NCBI GenBank assembly: GCA_964016875.1
Contig: OZ024734.1
Coordinates: 56,251,496-56,315,495 of the forward strand
Direction of reading: 5' to 3'
DNA from: Fallopia convolvulus
Taxonomy: Eukaryota > Streptophyta > Magnoliopsida > Caryophyllales > Polygonaceae
DNA: 64,000 bases
Shown: one piece after another, positions 33,774 through 46,429 of the stretch
Layout: every line of letters begins with the position of its first letter
Numbering within the stretch: the first letter of the stretch is position 1
Made by a program: the position numbers and the translations under genes
The notes under the pieces: model-generated
What the model saw: only the letters and a program-made list of their open reading frames with translations
Databases searched by the model: none
Told to the model about the DNA's origin: nothing

Positions 33774-35075
33774 CTAAACATCGTAAGTTTGAAAATATCT
33801 AAACATCAAGTATGAAAATACAACCCAAGTCTGAAAATAACCAAACGTCAAGTACGAAAATACTACATAAGTCATAGGAATCGTAGTCAAAACAACATAA
33901 AAATAAAATGTCAATATCATCACCATCAACATCGTGGGGGTCCGAAACCACTCCCCTGGCCGGCCTTTGGCGGGGGCCACTGTCCTCCTAGATCAATCAT
34001 AGATCTTCTAATGGCCCCGCGCAGATCTCGAATGTGTTATCCCTCCCATATCATATTTGTTTTTGAACCACTCCTCATCTAACCCAAACAACTCAAGAAA
34101 CTGTGAGATCTGCAGCTCCCTCAACTCTCCCTACTTTAGATTCCGCTCATTAGTTGGAAGAATAACTGCATCGCCATCAATCCTGAGACCGAGGATAAGT
34201 GCCCCATCATGCAACGTGATCGTCATCTCTCCCCAAGGCATATGGAATGAGCTCGTTTCTAGTTGCCATCGCTCGAGAAATGCCATAATCAACGGAGTAT
34301 GAATGGGGCTATACATGAGGTCCTATAGATGAGCAAGTCCACTATGCCTAACTATGTCAATCCACTCGCCCTCCCCAGCCAGCACCCAACTAGGCAACTA
34401 GGAAGTACGTCCATGAATCATAAACCCAACATGCTCTTATGCAATAATAATCCTAATAAGATCAAACGTATAAAAGGAGGTTAATAAAAGTGTACAAATA
34501 AATAACGTACCCGGTCAACATAGATGTGGTGGGCGACATGCTCTTCAAATCCCAATAGCAACTCCGGTATCTGGGGGCCACCGGGTACAGGACCGGTCAG
34601 AAATAGACGAATGTCCAGCCCACCAGCACGTCTCCTACGTCCCTGGCTAGACGAAGGACCAGTTGGAGTCGCAGCAACTCCACCACTTGTAGCCTCAGCC
34701 TAAGTACTATCAGTCCGGCCTCGGCCTCCTCTAGCGCGAGACCGTGAAGGCTGACTCGCAGTCCTCGGCTGTCGAGCCTAACTCGTGTGCGTCGACGTAG
34801 CCCGACTCATGGGCACATCAGTTGGAGCCTGTACTGCCTCATCCTCCGGCACAGCACTATGATCATAACATGCTGTGAAGAGCATCGTCGACGCTGCCTA
34901 GTATATACAGTACCATAATCAGGAGTATCCTTCTCGTTCGGGGGAGCCAGAGTCTACACCTTGTCCACCGGCTCATCTTGTATGTCGTCTCATCCCTCTA
35001 TCTAAGGACTGGTTGCGACACAGCATGCTCTCTCAATGCATCTCTACGACGATGACGAATAGACCTATCTCCCAT
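33774..35075 (-). pseudogene. Plant mobile domain (PMD/MAIN-like) pseudogene
   Basis: The minus-strand start is MGDRSIRHRRR at 35075. Recognisable pieces are LFLTGPVPGGPQIPELLLGF and HVAHHIYVDR (34510-34610). Then come LIMAFLERWQLETSSFHMPW and GEMTITLHDGALILGLRIDG (34175-34300), the signature of the aminotransferase-like plant mobile domain. Several stops and frame breaks make it inactive. PMD genes are found both as host genes (MAIN/MAIL) and inside MULE or retroelement transposons. The arrays of GGCCGTTACGGC on both sides suggest a transposon origin here. Confidence 0.8.
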
Positions 35076-35186
35076 CTGAAATAGTTAATCAGAAGGGTCA
35101 ATACAGATTTCCCAGCAAAAGGTGTCGATACAAACTTCTAAGAGGGAGTTTGAGCAGAATAAGTTCTGCCCGTAATGGCCAGAAGT

Positions 35187-37738
35187 GTAATATCCGTATT
35201 CATTTTAGGTCGCATAGGTCGGGAAAACGAGTCCTTTGAGTTAACGGCAATCGAGTTCTCGAACCACACACAACCTCGTTATAGGAAAAGATATGTTTTA
35301 ATAATCCGATCTACTAATTCGGATTTAGTCTATATATTATTTTCTTTCTATCCAATTTATGGCCAAATCCTTATCTAATTTCACTTACTTTATCAATTTA
35401 ACAATTCTATCAAAAAGAAAAAATTATTATCTTATCCTTAAGTTAGTTTGATCAATTCCATTCGTTTCGATCGACCCCAAACAGATTCTATCTTATTACC
35501 TCTTCATTTAAGCGTTGCCGACCCCATCTTACTCAATACCCTCGAGTATAAAGCCTTTCAAGCCAAAATCAACCTACAACGCAAATCTGGATTTCTCCCT
35601 CGTTGTGTTTTCCGATTGAGCGACAATCAAATAGCACACTGTCGTGATCGGTGGTCGCCAACTCCGATTACTGAACCAAATCGAAGCACTCCAAGTTTAG
35701 CGCCGGAATTTCTTAGTTGTTGTTCCGATCGACTTCGAAGTCTTGTCGCGCATTGCCTCACGCCACCATCTCCGGTGAGTTCATGTCTTCCCTATTCAAT
35801 TACCTTTTCTGTTTCCTTCTTCGGGTCAATTAAAGCGTCTTCGGGTAGAGTCGGAAGAGGTGGGGGCGTCGGGCGAAAACAGGGGCAGTGAAAGAGATGT
35901 TCGTCGGCGCTCGCGGTTGTCGCCACCAGGTTACGGGTGAGGATTTCATCAAGGACGGGAGGCGGTTGCGGGGTCGCTGTCGGAGGTATCATCGATCGGA
36001 CCCAAGCCTAGGCTTCCGTCGAATCGGGGAAGGGCGCGGGGTATTTGGCAGGGGCAAAAGCCCTGTTTCGCAGGTTCGCCGGGGAAGTAGAACGGGACGA
36101 GATTCTCCGGCGGGTATATTGGGTTGGGGTAGCGCAGTGAAGGGGCGATGGGAGTCGGGCTGTGTGTATGGCCGGTCGAAGAGGGACGGGAAATCCGACG
36201 AACTCCAGTCCTTCGCGAGGTTGAAGATGATGGGGAGGTGGGGCCCGCAACGTGTGATCAAACCTCCTTGCCGGTCAAACCAGTAGGAGAAGATGAGATG
36301 GGCCGAGTATTAGGCCCAGAAACGGGGGAAAAGAGTTAGAGAATTCCGCCCGATTGGGCCGGAGGGTTCAAATTCCTTTTAAGCAGGAATTGGGCCTTGA
36401 ATGGGGTTAACTTGGGCTGTGCTAAATTGGGTTAATGGGTCATGTGTATTTTTAGTATCTATTTATTTATGGGCTGGGTTCTTTTATTTATTTATTTGGT
36501 GGGCTAAGTTGCTAGATAAGTGGGATATAAATTATAAGGGGTTAATTAGCATATTCCAATATTTATTAATTAGAATTATCGTAATAAAAGCTAGGTATAT
36601 CGGCTTGTATTTAAGTTAATTTTCCTTTAATAATTCTTTAGGGAATCGTTCCGTTTGAGATCGTAGTTTCGTCTTTCCAAGGATTCTTCGTTCGAGGTAA
36701 GTCGTTTTCGACTTGCTCGGTTCTTTTCTCCCCTGTTAGATTGCGTATCGATATTGTAGGACGGATTTTGGGAATTAGTCCCGAATACCTTTTAAATTGT
36801 TTTGAACTCATTGTGTGTTGTGTGCGTTAATGATTTTAAATGGGATTTCTCGGGAAATATTTTGGAACGTTTTCTCTGTGTTGGTACCGTTTCCGACACG
36901 GCCCATTGTAGCTGGTGTTGAGGAAGAGTTGGCTACTTTGACCCGTGTGACTGGGAAAATCGTACCCCTTCAAACGAAAATTATTATCTGTGTGTTTTTG
37001 GCAAGCGCTCCAGTGGAGGCTTAGCCTGGGGTTAGAAGGGAGATTGGGAAGTGGAGTGGGAGGGCCTGCCTCTGCACTCGGCGCGGTGATGAGCGCCTTG
37101 GAAGACGGATTGTGGACAAGGGAAGAATTGCATTGTTGTGTGATTGTGATTGTAAATGCGTATGTGACCTGTGTGACTGATATAACTAATTTAGGTATTG
37201 GCCTTTAGAGTTATGATTGCGATTGTGGATTTGTATGCTGACATTAGATAACTGATTTCAAAACGTTCTACAGTTCTGTATTCTTTCTAGCTCGGTAGAT
37301 TAGACGCTGACCCTTCGGGGAACATTTTTCAGTTCCAGGTATGAATCAGGGAGCCGTGCAGGGACCGAGGCAAGATGGCGGGCCGGAGCGGTAAAGAGCG
37401 CGTGTCATAGTGGGATCGGTTTATATTAGTTATTTATATTAGTTAGAATATTGATTTTAATATTTGTTAGACAGAGTGGTATTTTGTTTCAGTTATAGTC
37501 TTTTGGATCAGATAGTTCAGTTTCAGTAGGCGTTATGACGTATTTGATTATTTATGATTTTCGGGGATTCATGCATTATTACGTTTTCTAATTTTTATTA
37601 AATAAAGGTTGGATATTTTATTATGTTTTCTCGTCGTGCCCGAGTTGTAAGGTCCTACAGTGTAGTTGTCAGCCTAAATAATAGTACCTTGTAAGGTCTA
37701 TTCCCTAGTAGTGCCTCGCCGAAAGACGGGGTGTTACA
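35187..37738 (+). mobile_element. Solo LTR (2552 bp), long-LTR family
   Basis: TGTAATATCC...GGGGTGTTACA with perfect target duplication AGAAG (35182-35186, 37739-37743). The 3' half (from about 36640) is nearly the same as in the solo LTR 57748-60207, including a GAGGTAAGTCG splice-donor-like site, whereas the 5' half differs. A GC-rich gene-like island lies at 35640-36340. The ORFs inside are not conserved in frame between copies and are treated as non-coding. It inserted into the upstream region of the PMD pseudogene, within a palindrome. Confidence 0.94.
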
Positions 37739-37740
37739 AG

Positions 37741-37835
37741 AAGAGCCTCGGTCGGACCGGCCAAAAGCGCTTCGTCCAGAACGGCCAGAAGCTTTCTGGC
37801 CGTAAAGGCCAGACGATGCTCGGCCGTAACGGCCG
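37741..37835. repeat. GGCCGTTACGGC-type array, third block
   Basis: Copies at about 37754 (GGACCGGCC), 37779, 37797-37809 (GGCCGTAAAGGCC) and 37821-37833 (GGCCGTAACGGCC). One more copy (CCGTAATGGCC) lies at 35171 on the other side of the solo LTR. This places palindrome arrays on both flanks of the PMD pseudogene. Confidence 0.75.
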
Positions 37836-38202
37836 GACATCGTCTTTAAGCTTCGGCCTGCGATTGCAGCCGTCGAGCTCCGCTCAATTCCGCGCTCAAA
37901 TCTCCCATTTTCGCGCTCAAATCTCCCATTTCCGCGATGAAATAGCCATTTGTACATGACATTTGAAACTTAAACTTACTAATTCCCCCCATTTCATTCT
38001 AAAACACAAAATTAAATCAAAAACCCTAACACATACATTCAAATCTGAAATTTTATAAAAAAACAACAACTCAAATTTAAGATGCTAACTTACATTTGAG
38101 TGGATATTGTTGATGGAATGATGTGTAGGTTGCCTTCTTTGTACAAATTTGTTGTTGTAATGTGGAGATTTGGGAGTTTGAGTGTGAAATTGAAGGAGAG
38201 AG
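37836..38202. other. Intergenic
   Basis: Contains a short direct repeat of CGCGCTCAAATCTCCCATTT near 37890-37930. Nothing else was recognised. Confidence 0.45.
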
Positions 38203-38210
38203 TGAAGGAA

Positions 38211-38889
38211 TAGGGTTGGTCATGGGTCGGGTTATGGGTGGGTGGAGCACTTTCACCCGACTTGTGAAATAAATTTTATCACCCGACCCACCCATCACCC
38301 GCCAAACCTTTCACCCATATCCAACCCACCCGTCACCCGCGAATTCTAAACTATAATAAAAGGTCGGGCGAGCGGGTGACCCAACGCCTATCACCCTGGG
38401 TGGCCCGTCGAAGTTAGAAGGTCAGGCGAGCGGGCGAAAACGAACTGGAGCGGGTGAGCGACGCTCCTGAGAAACCCCAAACTGAGAAGTGAGAAAGGCA
38501 AGGGCGATAATTAGGTCTGGCCGTCTAGGGTATAGCCACATATCACATATCACATATGGCCATATGTCCATTACGGTATGTATTGTTTTTTAATATTTTA
38601 AAAAGCCCCAAAAAAATTTTAAAAACAAGCCCCCAAGTCCCAAACTTTCTGTTAGGAAAAATCAAACCTAATTTTAATTTAGGATATATTTTACGGGTGA
38701 TTGACGAGTGAAACGGGTGGTGGGTGACGGGTCGGGTTAAATGGGTGTAAAATTTCACCCATATCAGACCCGTCACCCGTTTCACCCGTCACCCGACCCA
38801 CACGCCACCGCTTTTTACGGTTTTTCACCCGTATAATTGGGTCGGGTGAAGTGGATGGGTCGGTCACCCACGGATAATGTCCAGCCCTA
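38211..38889. mobile_element. hAT-type MITE (679 bp)
   Basis: The ends TAGGGTTGGTCATGGG and TAATGTCCAGCCCTA are imperfect terminal inverted repeats. The flanking 8-bp duplication is TGAAGGAA / TGAAGGAG (7 of 8). Subterminal regions are packed with CACCCGACCC repeats in both orientations, typical of hAT elements. No coding sequence. Confidence 0.8.
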
Positions 38890-38897
38890 TGAAGGAG

Positions 38898-39362
38898 GGA
38901 GAAAGAGGTGTGAAGGAGAGGAGTGGAATTGTGTTTTGGACAAGTGTAGCAACTTTTGTAATTTTTTTTATATAAGTGGCTTACTATAAAATTTGAGGTG
39001 CTTTAAAATGAAAGCCCCTAAAAAAATTCTCAAATTAGATTGGTTTCAAAAACATTGCCGACAACAGGCTCGCTATTTAGGCTTTGATTGAGCAAGTGAA
39101 ATATACTGATTTTTTTATCTTTTAGTCTATCAAAAATGATACCGTAGGAGAAAATGCCAAGACTCTTCAATATTTTTGGTTATATAGAAAAAAGCCTATA
39201 ATTTTGGACTAATTATATTTTTGGATAATTTTTTCATATTCTTCTCTATTTACCACAGGTTGCCTACTACTAGTTTTGGTATTTAATTTTTATTATGAAA
39301 ATATATTATTTATGAAACCAAAGATTAAAATTATATATTAATTATATATAGGATTATAATTA
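38898..39362. other. AT-rich intergenic sequence
   Basis: Nothing recognised. Confidence 0.4.
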
Positions 39363-39899
39363 GAGCTGTAAAAAGCTCACCAAACCCGCAAACCAGATCC
39401 GAACCTTTTGATAAATTTAGGGTCAAGACCCGAAAATTTGAACCCGAAACCTGAAATAAACCGAACCCGCTAGACCCGAAACTAACTAGGTTGAAACTCA
39501 AAACCCGTTGAGTTGACCGATTTTTATATTTATATAATTTATAAAGTATTTTGAAACTTATAATATATTTTATTAGTAAAATACATAAAAAATAATATTT
39601 AATTAAAATTAATTTTAATAATAACCCGAAACCCGACTCACCCGAAATCCGACTAAATTCGAAATATAATTAAACCCGAAATCAGACTTATCCGAAATCA
39701 AGTTGGACCGAAAATTGAATGACCCAACCGAAATTGACCCTAAACCCGACTTTGCCCGATTAATTGAGCACTCGACCCGAAATGATCCAACCGAATTTGA
39801 CCCGATTATCAAAATATTCGAATTTGACCCGAATCCGAACACCCGAAATTGAATTGACCCAACCCAAACCCGACCTGACCCGCCCGTTTGACACCCCTA
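39363..39899. mobile_element. hAT-type MITE, degenerate
   Basis: The ends are TAGAGCTGTAAAAAG and GTTTGACACCCCTA, with many ACCCGAAAC/ACCCGAC subterminal repeats. It is closely related in layout to 40394-40846. The target duplication is not preserved. Confidence 0.7.
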
Positions 39900-40385
39900 T
39901 TTGTCATAACCTAAAAAAATTAATAAAAAAATTTCTTCCAATAACTATTATCATAATTTATATTATTCTCACTATACAAACATTTTTTAAATTAATCTTT
40001 TTCATATTTCCTAATTCTTAAAAATATACTTAATAGATTTATAATCCTAAATTTAATAATATATACCAGATATATATATTATAGAAGAAAAGTATTAATA
40101 TAATAAATTGTTTTTAATATATATGATAATTTTATATAACTATAAAAAATAAACAACATTGTATGTGGTACTAAATACAAATTGAACATCAAATTACTAG
40201 GAAGCTATATGTGGTAAAATGTAGCCCAAAAATATAATTAATCCAAAAACATAGGTATTTTTTTACATAAACAAAATATTGAAGTAGTTGGCATCTTGGG
40301 CGACTCATTCCTTTTCTTTTCTTTTAAATTAAAATAGTTTCTTTCCTACCATAACTTTTTTATTAAAAAAAATATATGTACATGG
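39900..40385. other. AT-rich intergenic sequence
   Basis: No gene or repeat recognised between the two hAT-type MITEs. Confidence 0.4.
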
Positions 40386-40393
40386 GTTGCTGA

Positions 40394-40846
40394 TAGACCT
40401 GTCAAAAACTGACCTAACCCGCTAACTTGACCCGACCCGTCCGATAAATTTAGGGTCAAGACCCGAAAATTTGAACCCGAAATCCGAAATAAACCGAACC
40501 CGATACAACCCGAACCCGTTGGGTTGAAACCCGAAACCCCTTGGATTGACCGATTTAGCATATTTATAGAATTTTTTAAATTTATTTTGATACTTATAAT
40601 ATATTTTATCATTAAAATAATTAAAAATAATATATTATAATTAAATATTATTATTTTATTAATTCGTATTTTAATAATCATAAGAAAAATGATATTTTAG
40701 ACCCGCTGGTCAACCCGACCAGACCGAAAACCCGCTACAACCCGACCCGATTGACCTGTGACCCATAACGACCCGAAACCCGATTTAACCCGAACCCGAA
40801 ATGACCGAACCCGAACCCGCCCAACCCGACCCGATTGACAGGTCTA
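40394..40846. mobile_element. hAT-type MITE (453 bp)
   Basis: TAGACCTGTCAAAA...TTGACAGGTCTA inverted ends with a perfect 8-bp target duplication GTTGCTGA (40386-40393, 40847-40854), which defines a hAT element. Subterminal ACCCGAA repeats fill both arms. The core is AT-rich and no transposase is present. Confidence 0.93.
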
Positions 40847-41006
40847 GTTGCTGACTTGAACAACGTTTTATCTAAACAAAAAACGCATTTCATTCCAACG
40901 ACTCCATCCGACCCTAAGTTGACAGCCTATTTTCAGAAATATTTTTCAAACGAGCCTAACTTGAGAACTCTTTTCATTTTAAGCATAGTTCAGAAAAAAT
41001 ATAATA

Positions 41007-41328
41007 CTCCCTCCGTCCTTGAAAGATTGTCAAGTATTCTTTTTCGAGTGTCCCGAAAAGTTTGTCCGCCTTTTTATCTTTCCTTTTATATCAATTTTTT
41101 CTTACAATATTACCCTCATCCACTCTCATTTTCTATCTACATTATCTAATAAAAAATCTATCCTTTCAACCCCCTTTAGTATTTTCTTTATTTTTCTCTT
41201 TCTTCTCACCTTTACACATCACCATCATAATCTCTCTCCTCTTCCCATTAGTTACTTTTTAATCTATTTCCTCTTCTTAGTAAATGTGAAATCCGTCCTT
41301 TTGGACAATCTTTTGGAGACGGAGGGAG
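41007..41328. mobile_element. Stowaway MITE (322 bp)
   Basis: Begins CTCCCTCCGTCC and ends GACGGAGGGAG, with TA duplicated on both sides (41005-41006, 41329-41330). This is the Tc1/mariner-derived Stowaway signature. The ORFs across it are shadows. Confidence 0.95.
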
Positions 41329-41330
41329 TA

Positions 41331-42398
41331 CCAACTAGTGTTCCAGGATTCCTATTGGTCAAGTTGTCACTATTTTTTTTAAATAGAAAACATAATCTTT
41401 AACAATTAGTTGTTTCGTGTTGATTAAACTCTCAATTCAATAAAAAAAACCATCGATCGTATATGAACTACTCTTCTTCACACTCAAATTTGATTTTTTT
41501 TACAACTTGGGATTCTGATTTCAAAATATTTCAAAAGGATGAAGACCTAAGTCCAAAAAATTGAGTATTGGATAGAGAAAATGTAGTGAAAGAGAGCATC
41601 AAGCCGACACTTGATGTCTAAGAAGTTGTGGTTTGCAAGGAAGGTGAAGTCGCTAAATTTGAGTGTGAAGAAGAGTAGTTCAGCCATGGCTATTGGGCAA
41701 CGAAGTTGTGTTCAACGACGACTTCCCGCGACGGTGCGGACGGGCAAACGAGGAAGAGTGAACGAGAAAGAAGAGTTTAAATTTAAGGTTTTAGGTGTTC
41801 AATCAAATTTGAATTTGGGTAGTCATAGATACGACTATACGATGGAGAAGATGCCCAAATTAAGAAAAAGTTTTGCTTAATATCTTAATTAAATCATATT
41901 TTAAAATCTAAATGTGTTTTTGAAAAAAATTAAAGAAATTTCAAAGTGAACCAATTAGGTGGTTGGAGCAGTAGTTGGAGTGAATGGATGGAGCAGAAGA
42001 TCTGGACTGATTAATGAAGGGCCTTGTTGTAGTTTTTTTACTAGTTTTAAATCTCTCGTACCTTGCACCATATTTTATAAGAGGTTCATTTGCACGCACA
42101 CAAATTTTGTAAGTGCACACAGTTATTCGTGCAATGACGATGCGCGTGAAATGATATTTCACTTAAGGGTAAAGTGGGGTTTAAAAAAATTACGGAGTTC
42201 TGGTGCCAAAGAGTCGCGTAACAAGGGCGCGCGGAAGCTCATATCGCGCGCAACAAGGGCTCACGCCCGTTGGAATCGCGGTACTCAAACGGTAAAAAAA
42301 GGGTCAAATTTTTCCCTATAAATACCAATTTCTATTCTTATTTTTGGCATACCTTCATTCCACATCATTACCTAAAACTATTGTCCGGAGAGGGAGAG
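41331..42398. other. Upstream region of MULE transposase pseudogene
   Basis: No certain gene. A plus-strand 89-codon frame (41611-41880) has no recognisable domain. A possible TATA box (CCTATAAATACC, near 42314) precedes the transposase start at 42399. Confidence 0.4.
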
Positions 42399-43319
42399 AT
42401 GTCATCGAGCGATTATCATCCCGACGAGGAGGAAGATTCGTCATCAAACGATAGTTATATAGACAAGGATGAGGAAGATGTACCAGGAGAAGACTACAGA
42501 ACCGAATCCGATGCATCAAGCGAGCCAGAAAAAGTATTTTTCATAAAGATTTTTCTAAGTATAGTTAAAAATATGAATGTAGTAGTATCTTGAAATTATA
42601 GTATTACGATAGAGTAATTTATAATATTCTATTTATACATTTTCAAATCATAGATTGTCGGAATAGATTTTTTAATTGCTTTTTGCTACGATGGCTCATA
42701 CACACTTGTAACCTAGACGGCAAATATAGATGTGTCAAGAGGGTATTGCCCAGACCGGAAAATAGGATCATTTATAAGCCACTTACCGATACCCCGACCA
42801 TGAAGTGTGGATAACGGAAAAAATGGATGGATCTTAACTGTAAAATGCGGACAACAAATCATCGTCTCCCCACTAGTTTGGTAGCTCATCCATATCCGGG
42901 TCGATTGACAGCTGAGCAGAAGGAGTTTGTGAAACAGAAGTTCTTATATCTAGCCAACCCTAAGATGGTACTTCAAGAGTCGAGGGCAAGGTACCCGGGA
43001 AATGGGGCCTCAATTAGACAAATCTATAATATCAGGAAGAAGTTAATACTTGAGGATTGCAGAGAACTGACGGTGACACAATGGTCTTTAAAGTTCTTGA
43101 AAGATTGAGGATAGATTGTCCATCCAAGACGGGGTAAAGGGTTCTGATGCTATGAATGCCTTGTTTTTTGTCCACCCTACGAGTCTACGCATGCTGAAGA
43201 TGTTTTCTTATGTCGTAATTATGGACTCCACATATAACCAATAGGTACGTTGTTTTAATCTGTAATCGACTTGATTAGTATTTTTCCATTGTCAATTTTT
43301 CAAATAACTTGTTTTGCTA
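42399..43319 (+). pseudogene. FAR1/MULE transposase pseudogene, 5' part
   Basis: It starts with a Ser/Asp/Glu-rich N-terminus at 42399. A possible intron from 42535 to about 42652 separates this from a degraded FAR1-type DNA-binding region. Then LVAHPYPGRLTAEQKEFVKQ (from ~42880) and ASIRQIYNIRKKL match the post-zinc-finger region of Mutator-like/FAR1 transposases. After a frameshift near 43110, VVIMDSTYNQ near 43220 holds the first catalytic Asp. The frame is interrupted at a GT...AG-like intron and then by the 43325-48680 insertion. Confidence 0.85.
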
Positions 43320-43680
43320 GGTACTGATGAAACCCGAAATAAACCAACGCTAGAAGACAAGAACGAGATTACTTTTATTCGACTTGGCAAACACTTGCTT
43401 TTATTTATCTCTTTAGAACGAGGTTACAAACAGTGAGATTACAAACAGTGGGATTATGAACGACAAGATTATGCCCTAGATCTCTTTTTGGAGGATTCGA
43501 GGTCTCTGCCTAACAATGGGATTATCACTTCACTGACTTTTAAAGAGCTTTACTTCGGTTGCTAGCCTAAGCCCGATGTCTTATGGCGAGGTCGAAGAGT
43601 TGGTTATGCACGCGGGGGTTGTGGTCTGCGAAGTGGCGTAGCGAGATCTTTGATTGAAACGAGGTCTCTTTGGGCGACTT

Positions 43681-46329
43681 TGTAATATCCATACTTTTTT
43701 ATGGATATTTTTGGAAATTTTCCGGGTATCTTTCTAAGACCCGTTCAATTAATCTCGTTGCGTGTTCCAATCGTACTAATGGAATTTGTTCCTAGAAAAT
43801 TCTTGGTAATGTAATAAAATCATCAGAATCGATTTTATCAACCAACATGATTTTTAGGATCACTTCCATGAAAGAAGTATCTTGAGCCCGCGTAATTAAT
43901 TATATACCCGTTAAGGTTATACTCTGAAACGGAAGCCTTTAAATTAAAAAGTAGCAGGATAAAATCATCCGAGTTGATTTTTGGTCTACATAATTTTTAG
44001 AACCATTTTCATAAAAAGAGTATTTCAATTCGAGATATATAATTTTATCGCCTTAAGGCAAGTCCCGACGTAATACGGATATACACTTACCGACTTAAAG
44101 GGATTGATATCCATTGTTTTTCTTACGTGCTAAGCTATAATCATAGCTATATGATTGGTAAACATGCAAGTTTTAATTTTTTTTTGGTAAACCCAGTTTT
44201 AATTTTTTTCTTTGCCTTCAACTTTATGCCGCCATCTTCCGCTATATAAACATTTGTGGGTGAGAGTTGATTTGGGGAAGAAAATTCATCCCATTCTCAC
44301 CATTTCACATATGTTCAGCCAATTAAAACCTCAATTCTATTTTCTAGTATGAGGATCAAGCTCCACTTCTTTTAATTTATAAACCCCTCCGTTCAATCTT
44401 TCCATCATTTCTCCGTTCAACCTCCTTTCCACCGATTCATTTATAAACTTCCTCCGTTCAATTCAACAGCACCGACTTATCTTCTCGAATTCGTCTCGTT
44501 CAAATCAACCTCGTCGTTTAGAAAAGCTTTAAGGAGTTCTACTTCAGACAATTACCTTGATCAACTTTAGGTCTGCTTTCGAGGCAAGTGAATGATTCTC
44601 TCTTACCCTTTTTATTAAATGTGAATTTCTATTTCCGTTTAATATCTGTTAATTGTTGGGAACACTTGTTTGCTAAATAATCGGAATTAGGTTTATTTAT
44701 GGCTTAGATTTAACGATTGTTCGTTAATTCATATTATTATTCGTACTGGTAATATTGTTTAGGGTTGTTGATTGTGCTCTTATGTGATTGGAGATTCTCC
44801 TTTGAGATCTCTTTGTTGTGGATAATTTTTAGAACATGGATTGCGAGTTTTGACTCGCATATCTCTTTATAACATACGTATTTTGTTTAGAAAGTAGTGA
44901 CGCACATGTGCCAATTGTTCTTCTTAATACTACTTTATGATAAACTAAAATAAACAGGGATGTGAGATTGAAGGCTCCAACATCTCTTTATAATATACGT
45001 ATTATGTGTAGAAAGTAGTGATGCACATGTGCCAACTGTTCTCCTTAATACTACTTTATGATAAGTTAAAATAAACAGGGATGCGAGATTGAAGGCTCCA
45101 ACATCTCTTTATAATATACGTATTATGTGTAGAAAGTAGTGACGCGCAATGTGCCTACTGGTCTCCTTAATACCTCGGGTCATGACTCTGCCTGCTCAAC
45201 TCCGGATTGAGAGGTGCCCGTAGCTAAGTGCATTGGAACAATCGTTCCTTGCGCGTTGGTATGAGACTCTTTGAGCTTCCACGCAGAAAAAAAATCATTA
45301 AAGTAGTAAAATAAACCTGTAACATGAAGTGAAAACATACTGTTGTGGATTAATATAGTACAACATAGGCACTCGGGGATTCTGATTCCTCTATTATGTT
45401 GGCCTAGTCTCCTCTGAGCTGCCAAATTTAATAGTCATCAACTAAATTAAATAGTTGTTTGACTAATCGATAAAGACTTCTCGAATTAATGTTGTGAAAC
45501 AATAAAGTTCTCACAAACATTATTTCTTTTGATGGAACCTCTCTCGGGGTGTCCAATCTCTATAGAATTTTCGTAATTCTTTTCTTTTCGATGAAATCAC
45601 ACTCTTGTGATATTCCATATGTCTTGGAAGTTTATATTCCGTTTTTAATCTGATGAGATCAGTACATTCTCATGATGATTCCTCTACCTTTGGATTCTCA
45701 TATTCTTTTCTCTTGATGGATGTAATAACCGTTGGATCATCGACCGATTGTAATTCGGAGTTCGGTGCCACTAAGTTGAGTTACAACCATGGAGACCTTT
45801 TCGTGCTCCACTTGCTAGTCTTCTTAGACTAATCCGTTCACCTTTCTTTTTCTTATGCACTTTTGTCTGATGTTTCTCGTCTCTTCCTTTCTGGAAACAT
45901 CAGACAACAAAGGAGTGTTGCTTAGGAACAAAAGATGAAGCTAAGATGAAGCGAAGGAATGAAGGATTCACCTAAAAGCGATGTATCTAAAAGATGCTAC
46001 TTAAGCTCAGGTGAAGACTATAGAGAAGCTGTCAAATTGAAAGGAAGTCAATAAAGGAAGGAAGCCTTGGAAGGCGTGTTGTCTCCACACAGGCGTTTCC
46101 AGGGTTTTGAAAGTTAATTCCAAAAACAACGATTCCTGTTTTATGTATTCTGTTGTAAACTCTTGTAACCATATTATTGAATATAAGACAATATGTTTTT
46201 ATCATATTAGGTTATTTAAACATGTCTTTATTCATTTACGGTCACTTAAGCCTCAATGGCCTTGGACGGAAAGTTTGAGACCGCCGACGGTAACACTCCA
46301 TTATAAGTCTGTAAAATGGGGGTGTTACA
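43681..46329 (+). mobile_element. Solo LTR (2649 bp), long-LTR family
   Basis: TGTAATATCC...GGGGTGTTACA with perfect duplication GACTT (43676-43680, 46330-46334). It interrupts the left arm of the inverted-LTR element; comparison with the intact right arm proves the insertion point. A TATA box (GCTATATAAAC) is near 44240, with a leader and GAGGCAAGTG downstream. A 121-bp tandem repeat occupies 44860-45175. No coding region. Confidence 0.95.
44860..45175. repeat. 121-bp tandem repeat inside solo LTR
   Basis: About 2.6 copies begin at 44860, 44981 and 45102, each starting with CATCTCTTTATAA or similar and containing GTAGAAAGTAGTGA. Divergence between copies is low. Confidence 0.9.
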
Positions 46330-46429
46330 GACTTGAAATATTTTTGTGGACCCTCACTTGGCTGTAGCGCGGTCTTTAACGATGATTCAACACGTTGATC
46401 TTCAAAGAACAAGATAGTTCTTGAGTTCA

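Noticed and set aside
35448..36339. Possible host gene 5' end in GC-rich island
   Set aside because: It lies wholly inside a solo LTR with exact target duplication, and the frames are short and overlapping on both strands.
36815..37024. ORF repeated at 59270-59491 in two solo LTRs
   Set aside because: The two copies diverge by frame-changing indels and lie in the LTR U5 half; similarity is explained by LTR homology.
39615..39842. ORFs rich in Ser/Asn/Gly or Thr/Pro near 39.6-40.7 kb
   Set aside because: They are translations of ACCCGAA subterminal repeats of hAT MITEs.
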